A stretch of DNA of 7,286 nt from an archaeon (GTDB lineage Archaea > Hydrothermarchaeota > Hydrothermarchaeia > Hydrothermarchaeales > Hydrothermarchaeaceae), in assembly GCA_018830205.1 (NCBI GenBank), contig JAHJSX010000175.1, positions 1 through 7,286 on the forward strand. Direction: 5' to 3'. How positions within the stretch are numbered: the stretch's first letter is position 1; each line of letters starts with the position of its first letter. The notes under the pieces are model-generated. The model had not been told where the DNA came from. It was given only the letters and a program-made list of their open reading frames with translations, and searched no databases. Positions 1 through 5,626 of this stretch are shown here, piece after piece. The translations under genes and the position numbers were made by a program.

Positions 1-745
1 CCTCGCCTTCTATCGATACGTTCTCAAGCGCTGGAAGCGCCCTTGACCTGACAATGCCGCCGAGGTTCCCATTCAAAGTCCCTGCCTCCCTTGCAATCTT
101 TTCAAGCGTGCCCGCAAGTATCCCGAGGTTTAAAATGAACTCCGCGTGCCTGTCTCGCTGGATGACCTGGTTTGTGACAGACGCTGTCCCGAGCCCGAGT
201 TCCTTCATCACAATTCTCTGAATCCTAGGGCCCTTTTTGCCAAACGCTGCCTGTGTCCCCACGGCCCCGGTCATCTTGCCTACAAGGAGCCGCTTCTTGC
301 ATGAGGTGATTCTATCAATATTCCTCTGGATTTCTTCTTTAAATTGGGCAAGGCCAGGACCCTTAAGGAGTTTTTTTATGTTTTCCAAATCCTCAAGAAT
401 TATTTCCGCGGCATCCCTTAGCTGGAGTGCGAGTGCTGTGTCTGAGATGTCGTTGCTTGTGGCACCAAGATGAACGTACCCGCCGGCCTTTCCATCGCAA
501 GCATCGGCGAGCGCCTGCACGATTGCCACGACGCCGTGCTTTGTTTTTTTCCTTGCCGCAGCAATCTTTGGAGGAGTGACATATTTCAAGGAGGCCTTTT
601 TTGATATCTCCTTCGCGGCTCCTTTCGGGATGTTTCCCACCTCTGCATGGGCCCGAGCGAGCGCTGCCTCAACTTCAAGCATCTTAGCGAGCCTATTCCT
701 GGGCCTGAAAATCTGGTGCATGTCGCTAGTATCTTTTTTTCGCAT
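1..745 (-). CDS. Adenylosuccinate-lyase-like protein lacking catalytic segments (partial, C-terminus beyond window)
   Basis: The 248 visible codons are open throughout and clearly belong to the adenylosuccinate lyase/fumarase superfamily. Family blocks are seen at residues 17-30 (NRLAKMLEVEAALA), 90-106 (YVHLGATSND then DTALALQ), 155-164 (VGKMTGAVGT) and 192-202 (NQVIQRDRHAE). True PurB splits adenylosuccinate and SAICAR in purine synthesis. Here the roughly 24-residue block carrying the catalytic-histidine motif (GRTHGxHxxPTTxG), expected between residues 128 and 131, is absent. So is the roughly 35-residue block with the mobile signature loop (GSSxMPxKxNP), expected near residues 221-227; the chain passes from KIARE through GTLNG to GIVRSRALPALENV. 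The usual HD near residue 70 is HG. The start ATG has a GGAGTG ribosome site that overlaps the stop of the methyltransferase gene, three bases upstream. Family membership is secure from recalled conservation. Loss of lyase activity is inferred. A genuine purB is probably elsewhere. Confidence 0.85.
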   Translation of the reverse strand, partial: MRKKDTSDMHQIFRPRNRLAKMLEVEAALARAHAEVGNIPKGAAKEISKKASLKYVTPPKIAAARKKTKHGVVAIVQALADACDGKAGGYVHLGATSNDISDTALALQLRDAAEIILEDLENIKKLLKGPGLAQFKEEIQRNIDRITSCKKRLLVGKMTGAVGTQAAFGKKGPRIQRIVMKELGLGTASVTNQVIQRDRHAEFILNLGILAGTLEKIAREAGTLNGNLGGIVRSRALPALENVSIEGE

Positions 746-747
746 GC

Positions 748-756
748 CTCACTCCT
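748..756 (-). promoter_or_regulatory. Ribosome binding site overlapping the methyltransferase stop codon
   Basis: AGGAGTGAG on the minus strand contains the TGA stop of the methyltransferase gene and lies just before the ATG of the lyase-like gene. Termination and re-initiation are thus probably coupled. Confidence 0.65.
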
Positions 757-1483
757 TCCTTGCTATCGTCAGATGCCCCGCTTCCCCTATCCTGTACCCG
801 TCATCTGTTTTCCTCTCAAGAAGGAATCGATTGAGATAGTCCTCGTCAAGCTCCTGATAGGGTATATCAAACTCCTCAAAGAACATGTGCACCTCTTCTA
901 TTGTTTTGAGCAGATAATAAGTCTTGAGGCTCTTGCTTTCGACAATCTCAAGGCAAGAGCCTTTTATCGCAAAAAGTACCTCTTCTTTTCTTTTTGCCAC
1001 GAACTCTGGTGCCTTCGGCTTAACCATACCTTTCAGCGGGATGTAGTCATTCTCGCCTGTGACATCGATGCTCAGGAAAACACCGCCCGGCTTCAAAATC
1101 CTGCAAACCTCGCGCATGGCCGCGTTTTTGTCATCCACGTGGTGCAGTACCCACGGGCAAAGGATGACGTCAAAAAAATCGTCTTCGAAAGATGTCTCCC
1201 TGATGGCTGCCTCTATGAAGTGCACGTTTTCAAGGCCGCTTTCTCCAAGTTTTGCGCTTGCAACTTTTAGTATCTCTTCATCGATGTCGATGCCGTAAAC
1301 ATCACCCGCGTGCGGGGCAATATTCAAGGCGGTCCTGCCCTCGCCGGTGCCCACCTCAAGCACCCTTGAATTGGCCCCAAACTCAACGTTTTTCAAAATG
1401 GCATCAAGCTCGATGCCCTCCGGGTCGTAGGCATCCATGATTTTGTCATACCTGTGGGGAAGTGAAACATCAGGTTTTGGCAA
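749..1483 (-). CDS. Class I SAM-dependent methyltransferase (Methyltransf_11/UbiE-like)
   Basis: This 244-residue protein has the Rossmann-type methyltransferase fold. The glycine-rich SAM-binding motif I is VLEVGTGEG at residues 41-49. Acidic residues after strand 2 (YGIDIDEE, 63-70) would hold the SAM ribose. The motif IV region is FDVILCPWVLHHV (104-116) and motif VI is RILKPGGVFL (128-137). The C-terminal third resembles no substrate domain I recognise, so the methyl acceptor is unknown. The start is TTG: GAGGTG lies five bases before it and the conserved fold begins soon after, whereas the next ATG (residue 16) would remove the typical RYDKIMDAY lead-in. It lies 15 bases after the FmdE-domain gene and 3 bases before the lyase-like gene, so co-transcription is likely. 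The fold is certain; a small-molecule rather than protein substrate is only the usual case for this subfamily. Confidence 0.93.
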   Translation of the reverse strand: MPKPDVSLPHRYDKIMDAYDPEGIELDAILKNVEFGANSRVLEVGTGEGRTALNIAPHAGDVYGIDIDEEILKVASAKLGESGLENVHFIEAAIRETSFEDDFFDVILCPWVLHHVDDKNAAMREVCRILKPGGVFLSIDVTGENDYIPLKGMVKPKAPEFVAKRKEEVLFAIKGSCLEIVESKSLKTYYLLKTIEEVHMFFEEFDIPYQELDEDYLNRFLLERKTDDGYRIGEAGHLTIARKE

Positions 1484-1498
1484 ACTCCCACCTCTTGG

Positions 1499-2134
1499 TT
1501 ATTTAACGCGGTAAAGGCCCTCTCCGGCGCATGGCATGCAGAGCGTTTTGCCGTCCTTTTTTATAGTAAGCGTCTCCTCCACGTTTTCGCTGCACAAGTC
1601 GCAGCGAGTCCTGTGGACGATGAAGCCCCTTCGCATAAGGAACTGCTCTGGCGTGGGGTCACGGATTTCATCGGAAATATCCACCTCAATTATCTCAAAG
1701 AGCCCTTCGTCGGAGAGCTGCATGAAGCGTTTTGAGAGCCCCTGCCTCCGTTCGTCTTTCCCGAACTTTGCACCCTTTAGCATGTCGTCTATTATCCCCT
1801 TTCCAACCTCCTCGAACTCCTCTGCAAGTTGTGGTGCAATCTTTATCCTTATCGCCCTGTCATCCTTCTTCCTGTAAAATGTCGCTCCGAGCTTTCCGTA
1901 GTTCTCGGGGATAATGTTCCCGGAGCCCACAGTGCAGCCCGTCGTAAACTGTATGCCGTCAATGAGGCATGCAGGGTTTTCTGTTATCACAATAAAATTC
2001 CTTGGGGATTTTTCTTCAACTCCAAAGTGCTTCATCGCTACAAGACCCATCCTCGCGCCAAAAAGAGAGATGGGGCAGGCGTCGCCGTGAAAGGCGACCA
2101 GCAACTTTTTAAATTCCGGGTCTTTGTAGTCCAT
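1499..2134 (-). CDS. FmdE-domain protein with C-terminal zinc ribbon
   Basis: The N-terminal two thirds match the FmdE family (formylmethanofuran dehydrogenase operon, subunit E). The FHGxxCP motif is at residues 15-21, followed by an ARMGLVAMKHFG helix. Cys56 precedes an IDGIQFTTGCTVGSGN block (58-72), then YGKLGATFY (79-87). The C-terminus has a four-cysteine zinc-ribbon pattern, CxxC at 178/181 and CxxC at 199/202, as in many archaeal members. FmdE proteins are encoded in or near tungsten/molybdenum formylmethanofuran dehydrogenase operons, but their biochemical role is not settled and many members lie elsewhere. The usual second histidine of FHGHxCPG is Asp18 here, and the following glycine is isoleucine, so this is a divergent paralogue rather than a standard FmdE. 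GGAGG lies nine bases before the ATG, and the start is one base after the stop of the upstream membrane protein gene. No other formylmethanofuran dehydrogenase subunit is in the window. Confidence 0.9.
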   Translation of the reverse strand: MDYKDPEFKKLLVAFHGDACPISLFGARMGLVAMKHFGVEEKSPRNFIVITENPACLIDGIQFTTGCTVGSGNIIPENYGKLGATFYRKKDDRAIRIKIAPQLAEEFEEVGKGIIDDMLKGAKFGKDERRQGLSKRFMQLSDEGLFEIIEVDISDEIRDPTPEQFLMRRGFIVHRTRCDLCSENVEETLTIKKDGKTLCMPCAGEGLYRVK

Positions 2135-2135
2135 T

Positions 2136-4073
2136 TTAATTTCCTCCAGGCGAGCTTATCTCACCGACCTGTCTCGGGAGGCTCGCGAAGTACGGCTGTT
2201 CAATCTTTCCAAGCCGCCATATTAAAGAATTTCCATAAATCAGGTCTGTTGCAAGGTCGTGGGCCACCTGGGGCTTTCCGGGAGAGAGCCCGGCGTCAGA
2301 CAGCTCTTTCATCATCGGGATCCTGTTCAGGCATCGGCCCCTGTAGCGGGACTGTGAAATCTGCAGAAAGTCGTCGGTTATTGGATAGCGCACTGCCAGG
2401 TAATATCCCTCAAGCAGGGCCTCTTCATTTGAAAACCCATGCGTGAGCGTTTCGACCTCTTCTGCGGAGGCCACCTGCTGGAGCTTTTCAAGGAGCGTGA
2501 ATCCCTTTTTGTAGTTTCTTCCCAGGTCGCGAGCGGTTTCAAATTCCGGCTTCAAAAGGAGCGCCTGCTCAAGCTCTTTGCCCTCCCTTATATTTTCTGC
2601 AAGCCTTGCCAGAAATACAGCAATTGACGAGTCGGCTGCTTTAAGGGCCTCCTCTTCGAGAAGCTTTTCGTCAATCGATTGGTAAAGGGGCCTTTCCTGC
2701 ACCATGCTGGTCAAAAAGCTGGTTTTCACAAGCCTGTCAATAATCCTGTAGCTGCCTACCTTGTGGAGCGTCGGGGCATCGACCAGTATGATGTTGCCGG
2801 TCGGGACGCCGTCATCGACTATGTCAAAAAGATAGTATGCCTCGCCTTCGTCATAATACGGGCCGCCCACGTAAACGCTCTCACCCTCAAGGATATGGGG
2901 GTAGCCCGCGATAATCCCCTTTGCAACCGTATCGTTCACTTCATCTGTAAAAAACTTAAGTTCAACTTGTGTCGTATCCCTAACCTGACCTGCCAGAAGC
3001 TCGTCAGGGGTGGGAATCCCCGGGTTTGCAAGAGGAGCAGCATATACAGGGAAAATCATCAAGATGAGAAATATAGGAAGCGCCGAACCCGGCCGTTTCC
3101 TGAGCAGGCGCAAAAGGACGACAATTAAAAGGGCGGCAATTATAATCCCAATCTTTGTATTAATTGATTCTTCTCTTTGAAGTCTGCTCTCTGCTGTTTT
3201 TATCTCGCCCTCATAATCCCCCTCCAGGAGGACCCAACGCGCGTCAATCTGGCCCCGTATCTCCTGGCCGTTCACCACAGCGAGGTCAATCTCCCCGAGG
3301 ATGCTCTCCTTTGTTATCTTTATGTGCAGTTTCTGCCTTATTATGTGGCCCGGCGGCAGGTCGTCCATAGGGCCTGTGAAGTTTTTCAGGTCATCCGTCA
3401 TTTTTGAGTACACAGAATAGACCCCCTCGTAGGAATCCAAAAGCGCAAGGCAGCCTTCGTACGAGAACTGATCCGTTGTATCGCGCTTATCAATCAGGAT
3501 TTTCAGGGGATATTCTTCATAGCTGACCCTGATGTCCACGCCGGGGCGAAGAAGCTCGTTTGTCACGAGTATGGAGTCGGCTATCTTCTCGGCCATCGTT
3601 TCGTAATCCGAAAGGAAGATTTCAAGCGCATCCAGCTCGTCAGGGTCAAGGGGTGAATACTGTGCGAAGTTGCGGACGTTCTGGGTATCGTACTTTGCAG
3701 CGAGGGGTATAACGCTAGGGTCCCCGGCTGCGTAGAACAGGGGGTCTGATTCGGTCGCGTTCTTGAAGGCCCTCGTGCCAAAGACACGCTTCATTGTGTC
3801 CCTCCTCGTAACGAACCGTCCCCCTCCGATGTCATACACAAGCGATGCCTGGGCTTCGCCTTTCTTTATGAAATCAACAATCCAGTAGGGCTTTTCACTG
3901 ACATAAAACGGCCCATCGACCATCACTCCCTCGCCTGCCATTGCATACTGCAAACCTGCCTGGCGTACGGTGTCAAAATCCCCTGCAAAAACAGGGGGGC
4001 AGGATAAAATAAGCACTGCCAGGACTATGGGAAACACAATTTCTCGAATCGCTTTCACCTTGGACGCCGCCAT
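2136..4073 (-). CDS. Two-module secreted/membrane protein of unknown function with internal signal-peptide-like segment
   Basis: No family is recognised. From the chosen ATG the protein has 645 residues. It has a signal peptide (hydrophobic 11-30, ending PPVFA), an extracytoplasmic domain (about 31-300), a membrane helix at 308-324 followed by RLLRKR, then a second signal-like helix (331-346, ending PVYAA) and another extracytoplasmic domain (347-645). The two halves share a module: residues 48-114 (GEGVMVDGPFYV to DPLFYA) resemble 397-464 (GESVYVGGPYYD to RPLYQ). The second half also has helical, charged stretches (469-545). The layout is that of two type I membrane or secreted proteins joined head to tail. 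The start is preferred over an in-frame ATG 66 bases upstream (4139) because that one lies inside the direct repeat and would put 22 odd residues before the signal peptide. A TATA-like element about 26-30 bases upstream fits a leaderless transcript starting here. It heads the operon with the FmdE-domain gene one base downstream. Confidence 0.85.
   Translation of the reverse strand: MAASKVKAIREIVFPIVLAVLILSCPPVFAGDFDTVRQAGLQYAMAGEGVMVDGPFYVSEKPYWIVDFIKKGEAQASLVYDIGGGRFVTRRDTMKRVFGTRAFKNATESDPLFYAAGDPSVIPLAAKYDTQNVRNFAQYSPLDPDELDALEIFLSDYETMAEKIADSILVTNELLRPGVDIRVSYEEYPLKILIDKRDTTDQFSYEGCLALLDSYEGVYSVYSKMTDDLKNFTGPMDDLPPGHIIRQKLHIKITKESILGEIDLAVVNGQEIRGQIDARWVLLEGDYEGEIKTAESRLQREESINTKIGIIIAALLIVVLLRLLRKRPGSALPIFLILMIFPVYAAPLANPGIPTPDELLAGQVRDTTQVELKFFTDEVNDTVAKGIIAGYPHILEGESVYVGGPYYDEGEAYYLFDIVDDGVPTGNIILVDAPTLHKVGSYRIIDRLVKTSFLTSMVQERPLYQSIDEKLLEEEALKAADSSIAVFLARLAENIREGKELEQALLLKPEFETARDLGRNYKKGFTLLEKLQQVASAEEVETLTHGFSNEEALLEGYYLAVRYPITDDFLQISQSRYRGRCLNRIPMMKELSDAGLSPGKPQVAHDLATDLIYGNSLIWRLGKIEQPYFASLPRQVGEISSPGGN
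2144..2148 (-). promoter_or_regulatory. Ribosome binding site of the FmdE-domain gene
   Basis: GGAGG lies nine bases before the ATG at 2134 and within the last codons of the upstream membrane protein gene. It supports independent initiation inside a polycistronic mRNA and fixes the start. Confidence 0.75.
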
Positions 4074-4098
4074 TGGAAATACTATGGGCGGTAACCAC

Positions 4099-4108
4099 TT
4101 AAATCTTT
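4099..4108 (-). promoter_or_regulatory. Box A-like promoter element of the left operon
   Basis: AAAGATTTAA on the minus strand lies about 26-30 bases before the ATG at 4073, the normal distance from an archaeal TATA box to the transcription start. With no ribosome site before that ATG, the first gene is probably leaderless. The element lies between the ATG and the first copy of the direct repeat. Confidence 0.5.
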
Positions 4109-4119
4109 TCAAGCAGTCG

Positions 4120-4188
4120 ATTGCAAACCTGCGCCGCAAATCACAAGATAAGGCATGATATTAGCGGCACTGAACTATGCACAAAAAT
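4120..4188 (+). repeat. Direct repeat, copy 1 (partner at 5500-5568)
   Basis: This 69-base stretch matches 5500-5568 in the same orientation at 66 of 69 positions. The three differences (4156 T/C, 4177 A/G, 4183 A/G) are all transitions. Weaker similarity extends a few bases on both sides. It begins ATTGCAAACCTGC and holds an imperfect inverted repeat, GCCGCAAAT (4133-4141) with ATTAGCGGC (4160-4168). It lies between the promoter of the left operon and the end of the RelE-type operon. No transposase or terminal duplication is visible beside it. Confidence 0.92.
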
Positions 4189-4220
4189 ACAACAAATGAA
4201 ATCCCGGAGACCGGTCCGTG

Positions 4221-4364
4221 TTAGCAAGGGACGGCACGGCCGCGGTTATTATTGTTTCCACCAACCTTTTCGAGGACTATTTTTATGAGCTCGTCGTCAA
4301 TGCAGCATCTTTTGAGGGCTTTTAAAGAAGTAGTCCTTGATACTGTGCACGTGTCAGTAGACAT
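4221..4364 (-). CDS. Possible 47-residue ORF overlapping the end of the RelE-type toxin gene
   Basis: An ATG inside the last codons of the toxin gene opens a 47-codon frame that ends at TAA (4221-4223). The middle part (DDELIKIVLEKVGG) looks protein-like, with alternating charged and aliphatic residues, while the tail (NNNNRGRAVPC) does not. The 11-base overlap would allow translational coupling to the toxin. There is no clear ribosome binding site and no family I recognise. It may be a third small gene of the toxin operon, the remnant of a larger gene, or chance. Confidence 0.2.
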   Translation of the reverse strand: MSTDTCTVSRTTSLKALKRCCIDDELIKIVLEKVGGNNNNRGRAVPC

Positions 4365-4623
4365 GTTCCCGATGGTCAATCCAATTGAGGTAGACCACCT
4401 TCTCTTTTTTATCAGGGGTAAATATGAGGCGGTATTTCTTTGCTATTCTTGTTGACTTCTTCCCGTGCAACTCACCGGAAAGCCAGCCGCCGACATGCAA
4501 GGGGTCTTCCCGCAACCGCTTAATCTTCTTATCGAGTTCCCCAAGAGCATGCTTGTTCTTTCTTATGGCTTTGAGGGACAAAAGAAAAGCATCTGTTCGC
4601 TTGACTGTCCAAGTCATGCTCAC
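4354..4623 (-). CDS. RelE/ParE-superfamily toxin (probable ribosome-dependent mRNA interferase)
   Basis: This 89-residue protein has the RelE/YafQ-type pattern. An N-terminal strand (WTVKRTDAFLLSL) is followed by two basic helices, a GGWLSGELHGK turn at 45-55, and then core strands with R59, YRLIF (64-68) and the typical end YLNWIDHREHVY (78-89). Basic residues R59, R65 and R85 lie where RelE-type toxins bind and cleave mRNA in the ribosomal A site. Length is normal and nothing appears lost, so it is probably active. The start is GTG, overlapping the antitoxin stop as GTGA, which suggests translational coupling; an ATG two codons later is an alternative. The antitoxin-first order is the usual one for relBE operons. 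Whether it is an RNase (RelE) or a gyrase poison (ParE) cannot be proved from sequence; the terminal HREHVY favours the RelE side. Confidence 0.88.
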   Translation of the reverse strand: MSMTWTVKRTDAFLLSLKAIRKNKHALGELDKKIKRLREDPLHVGGWLSGELHGKKSTRIAKKYRLIFTPDKKEKVVYLNWIDHREHVY

Positions 4624-4835
4624 AGCTCGCTAAGCATATCTTCGACGGAAGTGACTTCTTTAACTCTCCCTTTTTCTATATCTTTGTCGCTTTTACGGAG
4701 GGCTTCCATTGTTTTTGGATTACTAAGGATTTCAACTGTGTCAATGAGTGCTTCAATATCTTCCCGGGTAACCATTTTCTCTTCCAATTTTTTCAACTCT
4801 TGATATACGTCGTCAACTGTAATCGAACCGGTCAT
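4620..4835 (-). CDS. RelB-like antitoxin of the adjacent RelE-type toxin
   Basis: This 71-residue, highly charged protein lies immediately upstream of the toxin and overlaps it. It has a helical N-terminal half rich in E and K (VYQELKKLEEKM, 10-21) and a central stretch typical of archaeal RelB-like antitoxins (LSNPKTMEALRKSDKDIEKG, 37-56). The short C-terminal tail (VTSVEDMLSEL) would wrap the toxin. No ribbon-helix-helix or helix-turn-helix DNA-binding motif is obvious, so autoregulation would depend on the N-terminal helices or on the toxin complex. There is no ribosome site before the ATG, but a TATA-like element 22-31 bases upstream fits a leaderless mRNA. It is divergent from the PIN gene at 5019 across a 183-base control region. 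Confidence rests mainly on position, size and pattern. Confidence 0.82.
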   Translation of the reverse strand: MTGSITVDDVYQELKKLEEKMVTREDIEALIDTVEILSNPKTMEALRKSDKDIEKGRVKEVTSVEDMLSEL

Positions 4836-4856
4836 ATTCTTTTATTAGATTTATAA

Positions 4857-4866
4857 CCAATATAAG
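4857..4866 (-). promoter_or_regulatory. Box A-like promoter element of the RelB/RelE-type operon
   Basis: CTTATATTGG on the minus strand is centred about 27 bases before the antitoxin ATG, which has no ribosome site, so a leaderless transcript is likely. A second TATA-like string (TTATAAAT, 4849-4856) is too close for the same start. Confidence 0.45.
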
Positions 4867-4887
4867 CATTTTGAATATTTTTTAATC

Positions 4888-4916
4888 GTAAAAAGCCCCC
4901 AAGAGGCTAATTTTAC
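4888..4916. promoter_or_regulatory. Inverted repeat between the divergent toxin modules, candidate operator
   Basis: GTAAAA-AGCC and GGCT-AA-TTTTAC form a ten-pair stem with a two-base bulge and a seven-base loop. It sits midway between the RelB-like antitoxin start (4835) and the PIN promoter (about 4963), where an autoregulatory complex could act on both. The palindrome ACCGGT also occurs near each end of this control region (4827-4832 and 4948-4953). Regulation is inferred from position only. Confidence 0.4.
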
Positions 4917-4962
4917 CCCTACTTGGACCAACGAAAGATTTTTTTTCACCGGTAAAAATACT

Positions 4963-4970
4963 ATTAAATA
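4963..4970 (+). promoter_or_regulatory. Box A-like promoter element of the first PIN gene
   Basis: ATTAAATA fits the archaeal TATA pattern. A start about 25 bases on would give a short leader carrying GAGGT (5002-5006) before the ATG at 5019. Confidence 0.45.
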
Positions 4971-5018
4971 GCAGTGCGGAGACCTGGACCGCCTAATTCA
5001 CGAGGTAAGGGCCGGGAA

Positions 5019-5414
5019 ATGAAGACCGTCCTCGACACCAACGTAATAATATCTGCCTTCCTGTGGGAGGGGAAGCCAGATGAAGTGATGAAGCAAGTAG
5101 AGGCCGGGAAAGTAGAGATGTATCTTTCTGCTGCAATACTGGAGGAGATAGAAAGAGTCCTGGAGAAGGAGAGGTTGAAGAGTTCAATCGCACTCTCAGG
5201 GCAGAGTATCAAGATAGTCATGAACAAGATCTACTTTTTGGCCAACATAGTCAACCCCTCAGTCAAAATATCAAGGGTCAAGAAAGACCCCGATGACGAT
5301 AAATTTTTGGAGTGTGCCGTAGAGTGCAAAGCGGATTGCATCGTGAGCGGTGACAGGCACCTCCTCGACCTTGGGGAGTTTAGAGGCATAAAGATTGTGA
5401 CCGCAGCCGTATAG
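5019..5414 (+). CDS. PIN-domain ribonuclease, putative VapC-like toxin (COG1569/TIGR00305 type)
   Basis: This 131-residue protein carries the PIN nuclease signature. The first metal-binding Asp is D6 in VLDTNVIISAFLW, acidic residues E42/E43 are in ILEEIERVL, the DPDDDKFLECA block (90-100) supplies the third acid, and D112 is in VSGDRHLL. PIN toxins cleave RNA using Mg2+ or Mn2+. The DPDD-KFLE motif and long middle helix match the COG1569 branch, often annotated as a putative toxin component. The start is placed at the ATG after GAGGT (5002-5006), because the 15 residues read from the upstream in-frame ATG (4974) are not PIN-like. No antitoxin ORF precedes or follows it on the same strand, which is odd. 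Either the antitoxin is elsewhere, the divergent RelB-like protein or an RNA serves, or this copy acts without one. Confidence 0.9.
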   Translation: MKTVLDTNVIISAFLWEGKPDEVMKQVEAGKVEMYLSAAILEEIERVLEKERLKSSIALSGQSIKIVMNKIYFLANIVNPSVKISRVKKDPDDDKFLECAVECKADCIVSGDRHLLDLGEFRGIKIVTAAV

Positions 5415-5460
5415 TAGGAAAGAACCCGCCCGCATATTGATATATACCGTCCAATGAAGG

Positions 5461-5473
5461 AGAGCATCGCTCT
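5461..5473 (+). other. Short hairpin downstream of the first PIN gene
   Basis: AGAGC-ATC-GCTCT forms a five-pair stem with a three-base loop, 46 bases after the PIN stop and just before the second direct repeat. No U-tract follows, so it is not a typical terminator. A TATA-like GATATATACC (5439-5448) precedes it by about 20 bases, so it could lie at the 5' end of a transcript through the repeat. The rest of 5415-5626 holds only the repeat and the promoter of the second PIN gene. Confidence 0.35.
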
Positions 5474-5499
5474 GAGAGGCGCTGCGGCCGCTATAATCA

Positions 5500-5568
5500 A
5501 TTGCAAACCTGCGCCGCAAATCACAAGATAAGGCACGATATTAGCGGCACTGAACTGTGCACGAAAAT
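5500..5568 (+). repeat. Direct repeat, copy 2 (partner at 4120-4188)
   Basis: This copy is offset from copy 1 by exactly 1380 bases and lies between the two PIN genes. It has the same internal inverted repeat. A further upstream arm, GCCGCTATAATC (5487-5498), can pair with GATATTAGCGGC (5537-5548) with two mismatches, so two alternative stems are possible here. Copy 1 lacks that extra arm. Confidence 0.92.
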
Positions 5569-5587
5569 TCAAGAGGTAAGCAATAGG

Positions 5588-5596
5588 TTTAAAAAT
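5588..5596 (+). promoter_or_regulatory. Box A-like promoter element of the second PIN gene
   Basis: TTTAAAAAT lies about 35 bases before the TTG start at 5627, leaving a very short leader with GGTGA (5618-5622). It begins about 20 bases after the repeat ends. Confidence 0.45.
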
Positions 5597-5626
5597 TGAG
5601 AGGTTGTAGAGCAAAACGGTGATTAA

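Noticed and set aside
647..1270. 207-codon plus-strand ORF
   Set aside because: It lies opposite the methyltransferase and lyase-like genes, both supported by conserved motifs, and encodes nothing recognisable.
4074..4139. N-terminal extension of the two-module membrane protein from the ATG at 4139
   Set aside because: The 22 extra residues precede a good signal peptide, are partly encoded by the direct repeat (copy 2 gives the same MRRRFAID start with no gene behind it), and lie upstream of the likely promoter element.
4117..4192. CRISPR repeat pair
   Set aside because: There are only two long copies, 1380 bases apart and separated by genes, with no regular spacers.
4200..4250. Minus-strand sequence with AACACGGACC and a plus-strand GGCCGCGGTTATTA that recall conserved rRNA stretches
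   Set aside because: Only about ten bases match in each case, from different rRNA regions, and no surrounding rRNA or tRNA structure follows. Chance is the simplest reading.
4342..4351. ACTGTGCACG shared with the end of repeat copy 2 (5554-5563)
   Set aside because: Ten bases around a palindrome with no flanking similarity are too little to call a repeat fragment.
4117..5572. Composite transposon ended by insertion sequences
   Set aside because: The repeats are about 70 bases with no transposase, no matched terminal inverted repeats and no target duplication that I can see.
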